Shown: positions 26,010 to 35,325 of the stretch, one piece after another
Numbering within the stretch: the stretch's first letter is position 1
Layout: each line of letters opens with the position of its first letter
Assembly (NCBI GenBank): GCA_946405135.1
Contig: CAMJGD010000022.1
Location: 1 to 47,696, forward strand
Source of the DNA: an uncultured Clostridiaceae bacterium
Lineage (GTDB): Bacteria; Bacillota; Clostridia; Clostridiales; Clostridiaceae
Length of the DNA: 47,696 nucleotides
Direction of reading: 5' to 3'
Program-made: the position numbers and the translations under genes
The notes under the pieces: generated by a model
What the model saw: only the letters and a program-made list of their open reading frames with translations
Told to the model about the DNA's origin: nothing
The model's database searches: none

Positions 26010-27230
26010 CTAAACTTCCATATCTTCAGCTACATCACATAAATACTTTGTGCAATCTATGGTTTTTTCTATAAGTCGTTTAATCTCTTTGTTGCCATCC
26101 TTTAATTCATCAAGATTACTTCTAACTCCCTTAAGTTCTAAAAGAATATCTTGTGCTATATTCTTAATTTTTTTACTAACTATTTCATCAAGTAATCCCA
26201 TATCCATCATCGTATTAAACATATACTTCCAGTGACTATCATAAAGCCTTTGCTGCCACTTTTTATTATTGAATGCACTCTGCTTGTCCCATTCTAAATC
26301 ATATCCCAAATAACTTAATGTCAACTGTATTTCTTTTTCTTTATCCTTGCACTGATCTCTTGGACAAACTAACCAAGCTACTTCAATACTATCTTTATTC
26401 TCTTCGGTAATATGTCCTCCAGCTTCTCCTCCCGTTTGTCTCCTGTTATTCTCATAATAGTAATCCTTTACTCTTTGATAAATCCCAGACTCTGCCTTGC
26501 CAACTTTCTTAATTTGGCCTTGATAAAAAAGTATATATACACCTGGCTCGTATGTAGATACCTTGTTAATACAAATATCTCGCAAAGATGCTTTCTCCAT
26601 AATATACTTATCACCAATTACAACTTTGGACAACTGTGAAATCATAAAGTACCTATTATAATCCCCTATAAACTCTAATTCTACCACTTTATCTAAATCA
26701 TCAGTCTGCATACATGTATAATGGATATTTCTTCTCCTTAACTCATTCTCTTTATATTTATAGTATATAATTTGCTGTTTAATCACTTCAGAAACTTCAG
26801 CGTTGTTAAGCTCATTATATGGAATCATAAATACAGTTCTAATTTCTATATCTTCATAGATAGATGGATCTTTAAATTTACTGCTTATATAAAACTCTCC
26901 TCCATCCACCTTGCATCTTACAGGTGGATTCTCTTCAAAGTATCGTATAAATTCTCTGCTATTTTCTATGTCCTTTTCTGACGGAAGCTTATCTAACCAA
27001 AATACTAGTAGCAAAATTCTTCTATCAAGATAATATAGCACATCTGGCACTTTATAACCTTTATTATTTACATATGCATCAAAATTCTTGCAAAGCCATT
27101 CAACACCATCTTCATGATATGAATAATTATTCCCATGTTGTAAGTCTGGAACTGTAATTATAGCATTAAACTTCCTTACATTTTCTTCATGCTTTAAAAC
27201 TGTTTCTGCTAGATTTCTTGTACCTTCCAT
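26010..27230 (-). CDS. GIY-YIG nuclease-domain protein
   Basis: A 406-aa protein. The first ~220 residues are of unknown type. A GIY-YIG-like nuclease follows: PGVYILFYQG (229-238), KKVGKAESGIYQRVKDYY (241-258, with the usual G and R), and a downstream acidic EKEIQ near 298-302. The tail (from about 345) is helical and probably coiled coil. GIY-YIG domains cut DNA by a single-metal mechanism in homing and restriction enzymes. ATG 27230 has AAAGGAGATG upstream. It is the last gene of an operon with an EXLDI-like protein, an RNase H-ParB fusion and a membrane peptide, so a DNA-targeting joint role is plausible but unproven. Confidence 0.72.
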   Translation of the reverse strand: MEGTRNLAETVLKHEENVRKFNAIITVPDLQHGNNYSYHEDGVEWLCKNFDAYVNNKGYKVPDVLYYLDRRILLLVFWLDKLPSEKDIENSREFIRYFEENPPVRCKVDGGEFYISSKFKDPSIYEDIEIRTVFMIPYNELNNAEVSEVIKQQIIYYKYKENELRRRNIHYTCMQTDDLDKVVELEFIGDYNRYFMISQLSKVVIGDKYIMEKASLRDICINKVSTYEPGVYILFYQGQIKKVGKAESGIYQRVKDYYYENNRRQTGGEAGGHITEENKDSIEVAWLVCPRDQCKDKEKEIQLTLSYLGYDLEWDKQSAFNNKKWQQRLYDSHWKYMFNTMMDMGLLDEIVSKKIKNIAQDILLELKGVRSNLDELKDGNKEIKRLIEKTIDCTKYLCDVAEDMEV

Positions 27231-27254
27231 TATTAAACATCTCCTTTTTTTATT

Positions 27255-27353
27255 TTATTTTTTATTATTTAATTTTATAATCACCATGTATGCGCCTAGA
27301 GCGAGTATAACAATGCTTGCTATTCCCACAACAGCTACCACATTAATATTCAC
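27255..27353 (-). CDS. Small membrane peptide (32 aa)
   Basis: GTG 27353 opens MNINVVAVVGIASIVILAL, one transmembrane helix, and ends with the basic tail MVIIKLNNKK. The ribosome binding site GAAGGAGGTG is near-perfect and seven bases upstream, which makes a real gene likely despite the size. It lies 24 bases before the GIY-YIG gene and directly after a strong hairpin. It could be a type I-like toxin, a membrane anchor or a leader-controlled peptide. Confidence 0.6.
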   Translation of the reverse strand: MNINVVAVVGIASIVILALGAYMVIIKLNNKK

Positions 27354-27368
27354 ACTATTCACCTCCTT

Positions 27369-27430
27369 CAAAAATACAAAAAATCCCCTAACACCTTATG
27401 TTCTCGTTTCCCGAGACTGTGTTAGGGGAT
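27369..27430 (-). terminator. Strong Y-shaped terminator/attenuator inside the operon
   Basis: Outer 12-bp stem ATCCCCTAACAC / GTGTTAGGGGAT (27419-27430 with 27383-27394) encloses a second hairpin TCTCG-GGAAA-CGAGA. It is followed on the minus strand by TTTTTTG and more U-rich sequence. It separates the RNase H-ParB gene from the membrane peptide and GIY-YIG genes. The compound structure suggests regulated read-through rather than a simple end. Confidence 0.85.
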
Positions 27431-27473
27431 TACTTTGTATCTCCTGCTGTGTTAAAATATTCAGTTTTCATAA

Positions 27474-28397
27474 TCATTGCCTTTCTACAATTTTTGTATT
27501 TTCTTTAATAAATTCATCGTGGTTCAAATCCAATATAACACATGGAACCTGTTGCAAATTTAAAAGTTTGGCAGCAGTTAACCTTGCTATACCTGCTATA
27601 AGTACATATCTTTCATCTACCTTTCTTACCGCTATAGGAAATTTAATCTGTCTCCTCTCTATAATTTGTTTAAGTAATTTTCCAAACGTTATTTCCTTAC
27701 AGTTTAAATGAACTTCTTCTACTATATCTATGTCCTTGCAGTCAATTAGGATTACATCATCTGGGCTATATTTCCACTTAATTCTTTTTGTACTATAATT
27801 TTTATCCCATGGATTTTTTCTATTCAATATTTTTTTTGATGCAGAACTATCAATACTATCTACTACTTCTTTTTCAATAAATTCATTCTTATCATCAAAA
27901 TATTCTAATATGGCAAAATATCCTTCCTTTAAGGTTTCTAAATTTCGAGCGTAATTGGAGTATTTATCTACAATTTTATTCCATTTATCCTTTTGGCTTG
28001 GAACCTTTATAAACTCTATATTATCTTCAGGTATATATTCAACCAAGCATGTTAGTTGAAACCATTCATGAAAAGAAGACTTTATAGGCTTTCCATTCTT
28101 TTTTCTCCAATCTTTTTCCTCCCAAACTCTATACCTTTTATTGTTAAATGCCTCTACAATTGATGACTCGTCACACATAATTTTTATATGACAGTCTTTT
28201 AAATCTATTTTCAAATAATATAGGTATTTAATTGCATTTATTATACTTAAAAGCTCAACTTGTGTAGATCTTTTAGCCTTCACAAATGAATAAACTAATA
28301 TTGGTTTTTCTAAAATACCTGGAGCATTTATGTAGAAACTATATCCACCTTTTTTTGCCTTATAAGAACCGTCCGTCCAAATATCAATGTAACTCAT
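27474..28397 (-). CDS. RNase H-like / ParB-like fusion protein
   Basis: A 307-aa fusion. The N-terminal RNase HI-type domain (1-150) keeps the four acidic residues: D9 (WTDGS), E48 (QVELL), D76 (CDES) and D144 (NKIVDKYSNYA), so it should cut the RNA strand of RNA:DNA hybrids. The C-terminal ParB/sulfiredoxin-like domain (about 210-307) has FPIAVRKVD, YVLIAGIARLTAAKLL (the G-x-x-R motif) and VPCVILD; such domains act as DNA-binding, CTPase or nuclease modules. I know of no standard family with this fusion. ATG 28397 lies 18 bases after the EXLDI-like gene in the same operon. Confidence 0.78.
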   Translation of the reverse strand: MSYIDIWTDGSYKAKKGGYSFYINAPGILEKPILVYSFVKAKRSTQVELLSIINAIKYLYYLKIDLKDCHIKIMCDESSIVEAFNNKRYRVWEEKDWRKKNGKPIKSSFHEWFQLTCLVEYIPEDNIEFIKVPSQKDKWNKIVDKYSNYARNLETLKEGYFAILEYFDDKNEFIEKEVVDSIDSSASKKILNRKNPWDKNYSTKRIKWKYSPDDVILIDCKDIDIVEEVHLNCKEITFGKLLKQIIERRQIKFPIAVRKVDERYVLIAGIARLTAAKLLNLQQVPCVILDLNHDEFIKENTKIVERQ

Positions 28398-28414
28398 CTT
28401 ATCACTTCATTTCT

Positions 28415-28885
28415 CTAAACATCTAAATATATCATGCTTTCATTTTCTAATGCCTTTATAGCTTCCTGATAAATATTTTTAGGAATATAATGCTGCTTTT
28501 GTGCTTCTTCCAAGCTATTATAGATATAATATTCATAAATATCTTTCTGCTTCCCTATGTAGCTCTGATGCTGGTAAATCAATATCTTATCTTTTATAGT
28601 CACATAGATGCTAATATTATAATAACTATTTTTATCATCTACATATTCAAATCCTGATAAGTATTTTCCGTTAAAATAGACTTTTTTTGTCTTTGATGTA
28701 CCATACTCTTTTGTCCCTAAATTAACCACAACCTTTTCAAACCCTTGATCTGTCATTTTCCTTTCTGCAATATAAAGGTTTAATGCTTCTACTATTATAT
28801 TGCTAATAGAATCTTTACCTATAGCTTCTGCATCTTCAAAAACCTTTATATCTTTTTCCTTTACGTATATGTTTCGTTTGGCCAT
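28415..28885 (-). CDS. EXLDI-like protein
   Basis: A 156-aa protein that begins RNIYVKEKDIKVFEDAEAI and has ISNIIVEALNLYI, as I recall for EXLDI-family proteins (a ribbon-helix-helix-like N-terminus), and ends in IYLDV where the family has its E-x-L-D-I end. The first ~50 residues could bind DNA; the rest (FNGKYLSGFEYVDD, TIKDKILIYQHQ) is strand-rich. First gene of the operon, with a good promoter that carries two TTATGCGC boxes, so it may regulate itself. Start ATG 28885 with GAAAGGAGAG upstream. Confidence 0.6.
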   Translation of the reverse strand: MAKRNIYVKEKDIKVFEDAEAIGKDSISNIIVEALNLYIAERKMTDQGFEKVVVNLGTKEYGTSKTKKVYFNGKYLSGFEYVDDKNSYYNISIYVTIKDKILIYQHQSYIGKQKDIYEYYIYNSLEEAQKQHYIPKNIYQEAIKALENESMIYLDV

Positions 28886-28920
28886 TCTTTACTCTCCTTT
28901 CTATATTATATGTTTAATAT

Positions 28921-28972
28921 GCGCATAATATCTCCACACATATATAATAGCGCATAAACCATACTCTGTAAA
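28921..28972 (-). promoter_or_regulatory. Promoter with two operator-like boxes
   Basis: Minus strand: -35 TTTACA (28967-28972), 17-bp spacer, -10 TATTAT (28944-28949). TTATGCGC occurs at 28950-28957, abutting the -10, and again at 28921-28928, downstream of the start, in the same orientation 29 bp apart. This placement is typical of repressor sites; the first gene product is the obvious candidate. Confidence 0.7.
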
Positions 28973-29001
28973 TGTAAATCTAATTTTTTCTTTTGCTAAT
29001 A

Positions 29002-29046
29002 GTAAAAAATAAACCTTATTGGAATTTTAAACTTTCCAACAAGGCT
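29002..29046 (-). terminator. Terminator of the helicase-methylase-ATPase operon
   Basis: CCTTGTTGGAA and TTCCAATAAGG pair over 11 bp with one G-U, then TTTATTTTTTAC on the minus strand, about 30 bases after the helicase stop. Confidence 0.85.
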
Positions 29047-29074
29047 TATTTAATATAATATCTTTATGTCACTA

Positions 29075-31795
29075 CTATATCTTGTTCCAACCTGTCATTA
29101 AATACTTTCTCTTTTCCCTACTATCAAGGACTTTCTCACAGCTTTCCCAGTCAACCTTGCCAACATGAACATGATACCTTAATTCAAAGGGGTGGTGCTT
29201 GGGTATTTCATCAATCTTCTTTCTTGCCTCCTCATCTTCGTTTAAAGCTACCTTTACCCACATATCTTCCAACACATCAGGAATCTGTCCAAATAGTCCA
29301 TGAATATTCTCTAATCTTTCAGACAGAATTGAATGAACCCTATCTTCAACAGATCCTTTGTATCTCATATTATAAATATAAACCTCGTCATGAATCTGTC
29401 CTATTCTCTGAATTCTTCCTTTTCTCTGCTCAAGTCTGGTCGGATTCCACGGTAAGTCCAGATTTACAAGTGTTCCCAAAGTCTGCAAATTTAGTCCTTC
29501 ACTTGCGGCATCAGTTCCTATGAGAACTTTAAGCTCATGTTTCTTAACCATTTGCTTTATTTCTTCCTTGGTTCTTTTTTCAAAGATTCCATCAATTATT
29601 AATCCTGATTTGTCTCCGCCAGCATATATTCCTATTTTTTCATTTGGCAAATCCTTTGATAGATTTTCAGCTACCCAGTAGGCAGAATCAAAAAACTGTG
29701 AAAATACTATACAACCTCTTTCAATCCAATTATCTTCTATAAGTAGCTTGAGAAGAAGCTGATATTTAGGATCCTTTTCCTTATTGGCATCCAAAGTCTC
29801 AATAAATCGTATTAGACACTCTCTTTCTTCTTCTGTTATATCCTTTATTTCACTTTGAATATTGTTGTCGTCTGAACTATCCTCATTTTCAAAATCATCT
29901 TCTGATGAAATATTTCCCCAACTGTTAATCATTTTTTCTGCTGTATTTCTACCTGCAATCATCGTGCTTCCAACTCTCTTTAGAAGCAAGGTCTTGAGAA
30001 ATCCTCCACCTTTGACTCTCTTCTGTAAAAGCTCGCAGAATTCTTCTGCATACCTATAAGCTTCTTGAAGATACGGTGGCAATACTATAGCCTCATTATC
30101 ATTTTCCCCCAGCAGCTTTACCTTTACAGCCTTAAGATAAGGTTCTCCTGTTTCGGGGTTTATTGTATTTTCAAGGAAATCCCTTGTTCTTCTTACTATG
30201 TGCCTTATGAATGGATTATGTTCTGTCATAAAGTTATCATCAATAATTCTTCCAATTCTTCTTTGATCTGGACCGCTTAATCTATTTATAGCTTCAGGTT
30301 TTATGACAAATTGATCTTCTGCCATATTTAGCTGTGTTCTTATACGTCCAAATGTCATTTCTCCTTCATTGGCCTGTGGGAAAGGATTTCTGATCCAATC
30401 GATTACTTCTGGGCTAAAACGATCAAGAGTTTCTCGTTCCATGATCAAGTCTACACCTCTTCCAGGGTGCTTTCTCCACATACTCAAACTGCTTCCAAGA
30501 ACACTATCATTAGCTTGGGATAATATGTTTAATAAGTCCCAAGCCTCAATAGGATATAGCTGAACTGGTGTAGCTGTCGCTAATAACATACTCTTTGTTT
30601 TATTTGATATTTGTAGTAGAAATTTCATTAAATTATTTGGGTCTGGTTTAGCATCTTCTTTACCAGGAATGTATTTCTTTCTTCTTGCCCTGTGAGCCTC
30701 ATCTACTATTACACATTCATAATCCATAGATAATAGATGTTGTATAGATTCAGATCCTGCAGTAATAAGTCCTTGTGATATAATACCTACTCTTCGTGGG
30801 CATTTCTTAATTCCTGCATCCCCGATGCTTGGATAATGAACTCCATTTTCATCAACCCATTCACGACCTGTCCACACTGCAGAAGGCATATCAATCAATG
30901 AGTTAATCTCATCCTGCCACTGCCAAAGCAGTGTTTTAGGTGCAATTATTAATACGGGCTTATCGCCATATAAAGCCATTAATTGTGCTGATAAGGCTAA
31001 CTGAACTGTTTTTCCTAGCCCTACCATATCAGCAAGTATATATCTTGCTCCATAAGGCTTTTTATGGGCATTAAAAGCAAGATTTACGAAAAACTTCTGA
31101 TGCTCCCACAGTCCAAATTCTCTTCTATATACTGGTGATTCCACAACTGTTGAAGCAGCTTCGGGCTGTTCCTTCCACTCCTCAACAGAATTTATAACCT
31201 TTCTTTCTGATATTCGCTTTATATCTTCAATTATAAAATCAGAGATAGGAACAGCATAAGGACTGTTCCAAAAAAAATCAAATTCTTCTTGTACCCAATC
31301 TATAGCTTCTTGTGAGTCATCTTCCCAGAGTATCTCATAGTTAAGTTTCCATCCAGAGTACGTCTCATTGACGCTTCCCATAAATGCAGTCTTGTTACCA
31401 TTATTAAGGGTTATAACCCCTGCCTTACCATGTATAAGCCCAAATACATTATTCGGAACAACTCTTATATTTAACTTACCACTTTTTATAAGGTCATATA
31501 GCTTCTTAAGCCTTTTAGGAGCATTAGCATAGGTTTCTTCAGGTTTTGCATTGCACCATTCTCTTCTCATAGAATTAATTGCAGTACTTGCGGTCTTTAC
31601 ATCATCAATATCCATTTCAGAGTTACATATGAGCCTCACAGAGCCACTTATCTGCTCTATAGCTTCTCCTGCTATTTCTAATATGGAGGAACTAAAATAC
31701 CCTGCTATCCTATCGTAAGCTAAAGCTCCTTTTAGTTTTTCATTAAGAAAAGCTTCATCTAATTTTTTTCTCCTTGAAGAATAACGGTTTATCAT
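29075..31795 (-). CDS. PLD-domain SNF2-family helicase of an anti-phage cluster
   Basis: A 906-aa protein. The N-terminal phospholipase-D-like domain has one HxK motif (IHGKAG, 121-126) followed by GSVNETYSGW (140-149), in one copy, so the nuclease would be a dimer or inactive. The SF2/SNF2 helicase follows: Walker A ADMVGLGKT (255-263), IIAPKTLLWQW, DEAH (365-368), LLATATPVQL, then C-terminal GTDAASEGLNLQ and NPTRLEQRKGRIQRIGQ (motifs V and VI). This matches the helicase of anti-phage clusters with DUF499, DUF3780 and DUF1156 proteins. ATG 31795 with GGAGGGCTTAC. Last gene of the operon, 14 bases after the methylase. Confidence 0.9.
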   Translation of the reverse strand: MINRYSSRRKKLDEAFLNEKLKGALAYDRIAGYFSSSILEIAGEAIEQISGSVRLICNSEMDIDDVKTASTAINSMRREWCNAKPEETYANAPKRLKKLYDLIKSGKLNIRVVPNNVFGLIHGKAGVITLNNGNKTAFMGSVNETYSGWKLNYEILWEDDSQEAIDWVQEEFDFFWNSPYAVPISDFIIEDIKRISERKVINSVEEWKEQPEAASTVVESPVYRREFGLWEHQKFFVNLAFNAHKKPYGARYILADMVGLGKTVQLALSAQLMALYGDKPVLIIAPKTLLWQWQDEINSLIDMPSAVWTGREWVDENGVHYPSIGDAGIKKCPRRVGIISQGLITAGSESIQHLLSMDYECVIVDEAHRARRKKYIPGKEDAKPDPNNLMKFLLQISNKTKSMLLATATPVQLYPIEAWDLLNILSQANDSVLGSSLSMWRKHPGRGVDLIMERETLDRFSPEVIDWIRNPFPQANEGEMTFGRIRTQLNMAEDQFVIKPEAINRLSGPDQRRIGRIIDDNFMTEHNPFIRHIVRRTRDFLENTINPETGEPYLKAVKVKLLGENDNEAIVLPPYLQEAYRYAEEFCELLQKRVKGGGFLKTLLLKRVGSTMIAGRNTAEKMINSWGNISSEDDFENEDSSDDNNIQSEIKDITEEERECLIRFIETLDANKEKDPKYQLLLKLLIEDNWIERGCIVFSQFFDSAYWVAENLSKDLPNEKIGIYAGGDKSGLIIDGIFEKRTKEEIKQMVKKHELKVLIGTDAASEGLNLQTLGTLVNLDLPWNPTRLEQRKGRIQRIGQIHDEVYIYNMRYKGSVEDRVHSILSERLENIHGLFGQIPDVLEDMWVKVALNEDEEARKKIDEIPKHHPFELRYHVHVGKVDWESCEKVLDSREKRKYLMTGWNKI

Positions 31796-31809
31796 GTAAG
31801 CCCTCCTTA

Positions 31810-34740
31810 CTATACTCCATCATTCTTAATTAACTCTCGAAGTAACTTTGCATAATTGGCTTCTTGTTCCCAATGACCCATGTTTTCAATATTTCCAAGA
31901 GTAGCTATATAGTCCAGTATCTCAATGATAGTATTTCTTTGTTGCCAGTAGTTTGTCAATTCATTCTTAAGCCAATTCCTTCCATTTGTTGTGTCTTCTT
32001 CTTTTATTGATTGGTGTAATGCTACTAATATATTTCGTAATATTGACGAACCAAATTTATCACTATCTCCCAGACCTCTCATACCAAATTCCAAAGCGGT
32101 CTTTAGTCTTGTTTGATTTGCTTTTGTACTTGCAAACAAATCTTTATACTCTTTAACTCCAAATCCTCTAGCTAATTCTTGATAAGCTCCTACTTGATAT
32201 ACACCATTCTTTTCAAGATCGAGTCCTTTAATATAGAATCTTTCCTCTGGTATAAGTAGCTTCCATGTAAATTGCTCAAATCCGGAAGGTATTAAGTAGT
32301 CATAAGCTATCTTAACTGCTTCATTAATAATTCTTTCAATTGGAGACTCTTCACCTTGTACACGTATCTTTGAAAGCTCATACTTAACATCTATATCTTC
32401 AATTTGTTTATAAGAAGTTAAAATTTTTAGTGAAGCTGCATAAGCAGCAAGTAAATAATCAGCATCCGTAAAGTTTGGATCTTCTTTATCGTCCAAGTTC
32501 CTCATACTATCAATTTGATATTTTACTTCCTCTTCAATTTGTGGATATAATTCGTCTAAATATGCTGTCTCTTCTGAACTTTGCTTTCTTAATACAAGCA
32601 GTACTGTACCTTTAACATAGTTTCCTTCCTTAAGCCCGCCTGATTCAGTTTCTGTCGCTATATTCCATGCCGAAGTAACACGAAGTCCAGATGCCCATAA
32701 TATCATAGTTAAGTCAGCCCAAACACTTACATTCTGGTGAGTAAACATAACAACTTGCATTCCATTCTCTGGCATGTGTTCAGCAAGGTTTTTATAAATT
32801 TCAACCATTTTATTATTAAAACTTTCTCCTGAACCTTGGACTGCTAAAATTCTTTTACTATCCATATACCATTCAGGAAATACACCTTTTAATATTGTTT
32901 TATCCCATGCTAGAAATAATTCTGTTAACTCGTGATAATTAACTGCATCAGCGTAAGGCGGATCTGTTATCCACATATCACAAACTTCTTTAATATTTGA
33001 CGCATCGATTGTATTGATTTTACTTATAACATTAATATTGCTATTATTTATTGCAAAAAACCAAATTGTTTCGTATAAAGATAAAGCTCTACAACCATAG
33101 TTAAATAAAGTATTGAATGATTGATTATAGAAAACATCTTTTACTGATGGACTTTTACCATTATCCCATCTTGATAATTTCGAATTCCAATTACAACACT
33201 TATTCACTCCTAAAATGCCTATTACCTTTTCCTTTGTACTTTTAGCATGTTTGTCAATTAGTTCCATAAGAAGTCCATTTAATAGTAATTGTCTATGATT
33301 ATATAAATGATGCCAATGTGTCCATCCCTTTTCATAAATTAGTTGATTAGTATTCCATCCTGGTTGAATTTGCGTGTCTGGAATATATCCTTTCTGCATC
33401 CATTCTTCTAACCTGTCTTCCATTAAATTTATAACTAACTGTTCTCTTCTTAAATCAAACTCTGATGGTTTTACGTAATGTCTTATAATCTTTCCATTAC
33501 CTTTACTATCATATATTAACTCTTCATATCTTATACAAAATAATCTCTCTGTATATATATCTTCTTCATTACTATAAAAGTCGGTTTTATCCCATTTCCT
33601 TAAGTCATTTGGTGTGTTATACCTATAAGGTCTTTGTATACCATCATCTCTATCTTTTCTAATGCTCGGTATTGGTGTTTTCTCACCACAATGTGGGCAA
33701 GACAAACTATAATTAACTATTGTTACTTTTTTTTCCGATAATTCTAACTGCTCTTTAGTAGCATTTTCAATTATTTCAATATCAAATGTTTTATTTATCT
33801 TGTTTTCAATTAAATCTGCAACAGTAATAGTAGGTCCCATACCAATTATCCAAGTAGGTGACAGTGGAACTGTGTAACCACACTCTGGGCATTTAGTCTC
33901 TAAACAATATAGATATGCATTAGCCTTCCAGCCAAATTCATTTTTTTCAATACCCCATTCATCAACTTGTTTTATAGCATTCTCATAAATATTCTGTTGA
34001 AATAATTTTAATTTTTCTATTTCATCATTATTAGCTACAGCAATATTTAAGGCAGCCCAAGTTAATAGTGATGCAATGGGATTTAAATCAGCTGCATAAA
34101 CATTCGACCCCAACCTCGCTGATTCAAACGGTATACTCCCTCCTCCTGAAAAACAGTCTCCAACAATCGGCACTTTCCCAAATTTTTTTATTCCGAGCTC
34201 TTTAATCAATTCTTGTAAAGAAGTAGCATTTGTACCTAGATATTTATTAACTTCATGCCACTCATCTAAATCTATATTACTTATTTCCTCTGACCTTATA
34301 CAATATTCAAGTTTTTCATCATAAGACATACGTTTAAAAACTATATACTGAAGTTCTTGCTTATCTTCTCGTTTAATTTCTTTTTTATATTCAATTTTTC
34401 CACCTTGTTCTATGTCTTCAAAATACCTCTTCTTCTCATTAAAAGTTAAATATTGATAAACAACTTTAGCTGGTATAGACTTTTCCTTTCTCTTAATAAG
34501 ACCTGCTTCATCCATCATCAATATCTTTAAAAAAATTTCTCTATCTGTCCTTACGTCTTCACTTGATGGCATAAGTAACCCTAATAAGACCGCTCTAACA
34601 AGAATAAGCGGCTTTCTTCCCCACCACTTTCCAAGTCCAGTTAGTGTTTGTCCTTGTACTGCTTTTCTCTCTTTATAGCTCTCTTTTGATACCTTTGATA
34701 CAGGAAACTGTACCTCTATAAATGATTTTTCATTAGACAA
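31810..34740 (-). CDS. DUF1156 DNA adenine methylase of an anti-phage cluster
   Basis: A 976-aa DUF1156-type methyltransferase. The N-terminus has the DUF1156 block LTGLGKWWGRKPLILVRAV. The SAM-binding motif is GDCFSGGGSIPFESARLG with AADLNPIASLL, and the catalytic DPPY is in ITDPPYADAVNYHEL. Two zinc-ribbon pairs (CPECGY and CPHCGEK) lie between them. DPPY indicates N6-adenine or N4-cytosine modification; in this cluster type it is thought to mark self DNA. Start: TTG 34740 (MSNEKSF) with AAGGATGGG upstream, since no ATG fits as well. 16 bases after the DUF3780 gene. Confidence 0.9.
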   Translation of the reverse strand: MSNEKSFIEVQFPVSKVSKESYKERKAVQGQTLTGLGKWWGRKPLILVRAVLLGLLMPSSEDVRTDREIFLKILMMDEAGLIKRKEKSIPAKVVYQYLTFNEKKRYFEDIEQGGKIEYKKEIKREDKQELQYIVFKRMSYDEKLEYCIRSEEISNIDLDEWHEVNKYLGTNATSLQELIKELGIKKFGKVPIVGDCFSGGGSIPFESARLGSNVYAADLNPIASLLTWAALNIAVANNDEIEKLKLFQQNIYENAIKQVDEWGIEKNEFGWKANAYLYCLETKCPECGYTVPLSPTWIIGMGPTITVADLIENKINKTFDIEIIENATKEQLELSEKKVTIVNYSLSCPHCGEKTPIPSIRKDRDDGIQRPYRYNTPNDLRKWDKTDFYSNEEDIYTERLFCIRYEELIYDSKGNGKIIRHYVKPSEFDLRREQLVINLMEDRLEEWMQKGYIPDTQIQPGWNTNQLIYEKGWTHWHHLYNHRQLLLNGLLMELIDKHAKSTKEKVIGILGVNKCCNWNSKLSRWDNGKSPSVKDVFYNQSFNTLFNYGCRALSLYETIWFFAINNSNINVISKINTIDASNIKEVCDMWITDPPYADAVNYHELTELFLAWDKTILKGVFPEWYMDSKRILAVQGSGESFNNKMVEIYKNLAEHMPENGMQVVMFTHQNVSVWADLTMILWASGLRVTSAWNIATETESGGLKEGNYVKGTVLLVLRKQSSEETAYLDELYPQIEEEVKYQIDSMRNLDDKEDPNFTDADYLLAAYAASLKILTSYKQIEDIDVKYELSKIRVQGEESPIERIINEAVKIAYDYLIPSGFEQFTWKLLIPEERFYIKGLDLEKNGVYQVGAYQELARGFGVKEYKDLFASTKANQTRLKTALEFGMRGLGDSDKFGSSILRNILVALHQSIKEEDTTNGRNWLKNELTNYWQQRNTIIEILDYIATLGNIENMGHWEQEANYAKLLRELIKNDGV

Positions 34741-34755
34741 TACTATCCCATCCTT

Positions 34756-35325
34756 CTATTTATCAATTTCCCTCTGTATAGCTAAATCAAAAAGATTTAG
34801 CTGTTTATTATTTTCTTCAATAGGGTTTTCAGTTAAGGCATATCTTATAGCCTTCCTCCAGCCCCTCTTATCGCTTATATGACCGGTTGCAGCATTGGTC
34901 ATGGTAAACAGCCACCATCTTTCTTCAGGGCTTAATCCAAGCCAATTTTTAATAGCTGTTGGAATAACAGAAGGATCGCAATCTTCTATAGCCCAAGCAA
35001 GAAGAACCATCTCCTTGCCATAAAGCCTTTGCACTGCCACTTGACCTATACGCCATTTACCCACAGGAAGATTTTCTTTTTTAAGCCTTTCATTAAATTC
35101 TAATCTCAAAGCATCTTCTATCAACTTCCATTTATGCTTTGAAAGTTGTACCTTGGCTCTATCATGAATATAATCCAATGATTGATTTTCTGCATTTTCT
35201 TCCCATTTAAAACGCTCATAAATTATAACATTACCATTTTGACTTCTTGGTATAGCTACTAAAAAGTGATGCTGCGACTCGGATGGTATAAAACCAAATC
35301 CTATTGCTTCTTTTTTATCTGACAT
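34756..35325 (-). CDS. DUF3780 protein of an anti-phage cluster
   Basis: A 189-aa protein of the DUF3780 family, seen in the same gene order between DUF499 and DUF1156 genes. Features: GFGFIPSESQHHFLVAIPR at the start, WKLIEDALRLEFNERLK, and LSPEERWWLFTMTNAATG near residue 130-147. Function unknown; probably an accessory or adaptor of the methylase/ATPase complex. The start ATG overlaps the stop of the DUF499 gene (TAATG), so it is translationally coupled. Confidence 0.88.
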   Translation of the reverse strand: MSDKKEAIGFGFIPSESQHHFLVAIPRSQNGNVIIYERFKWEENAENQSLDYIHDRAKVQLSKHKWKLIEDALRLEFNERLKKENLPVGKWRIGQVAVQRLYGKEMVLLAWAIEDCDPSVIPTAIKNWLGLSPEERWWLFTMTNAATGHISDKRGWRKAIRYALTENPIEENNKQLNLFDLAIQREIDK

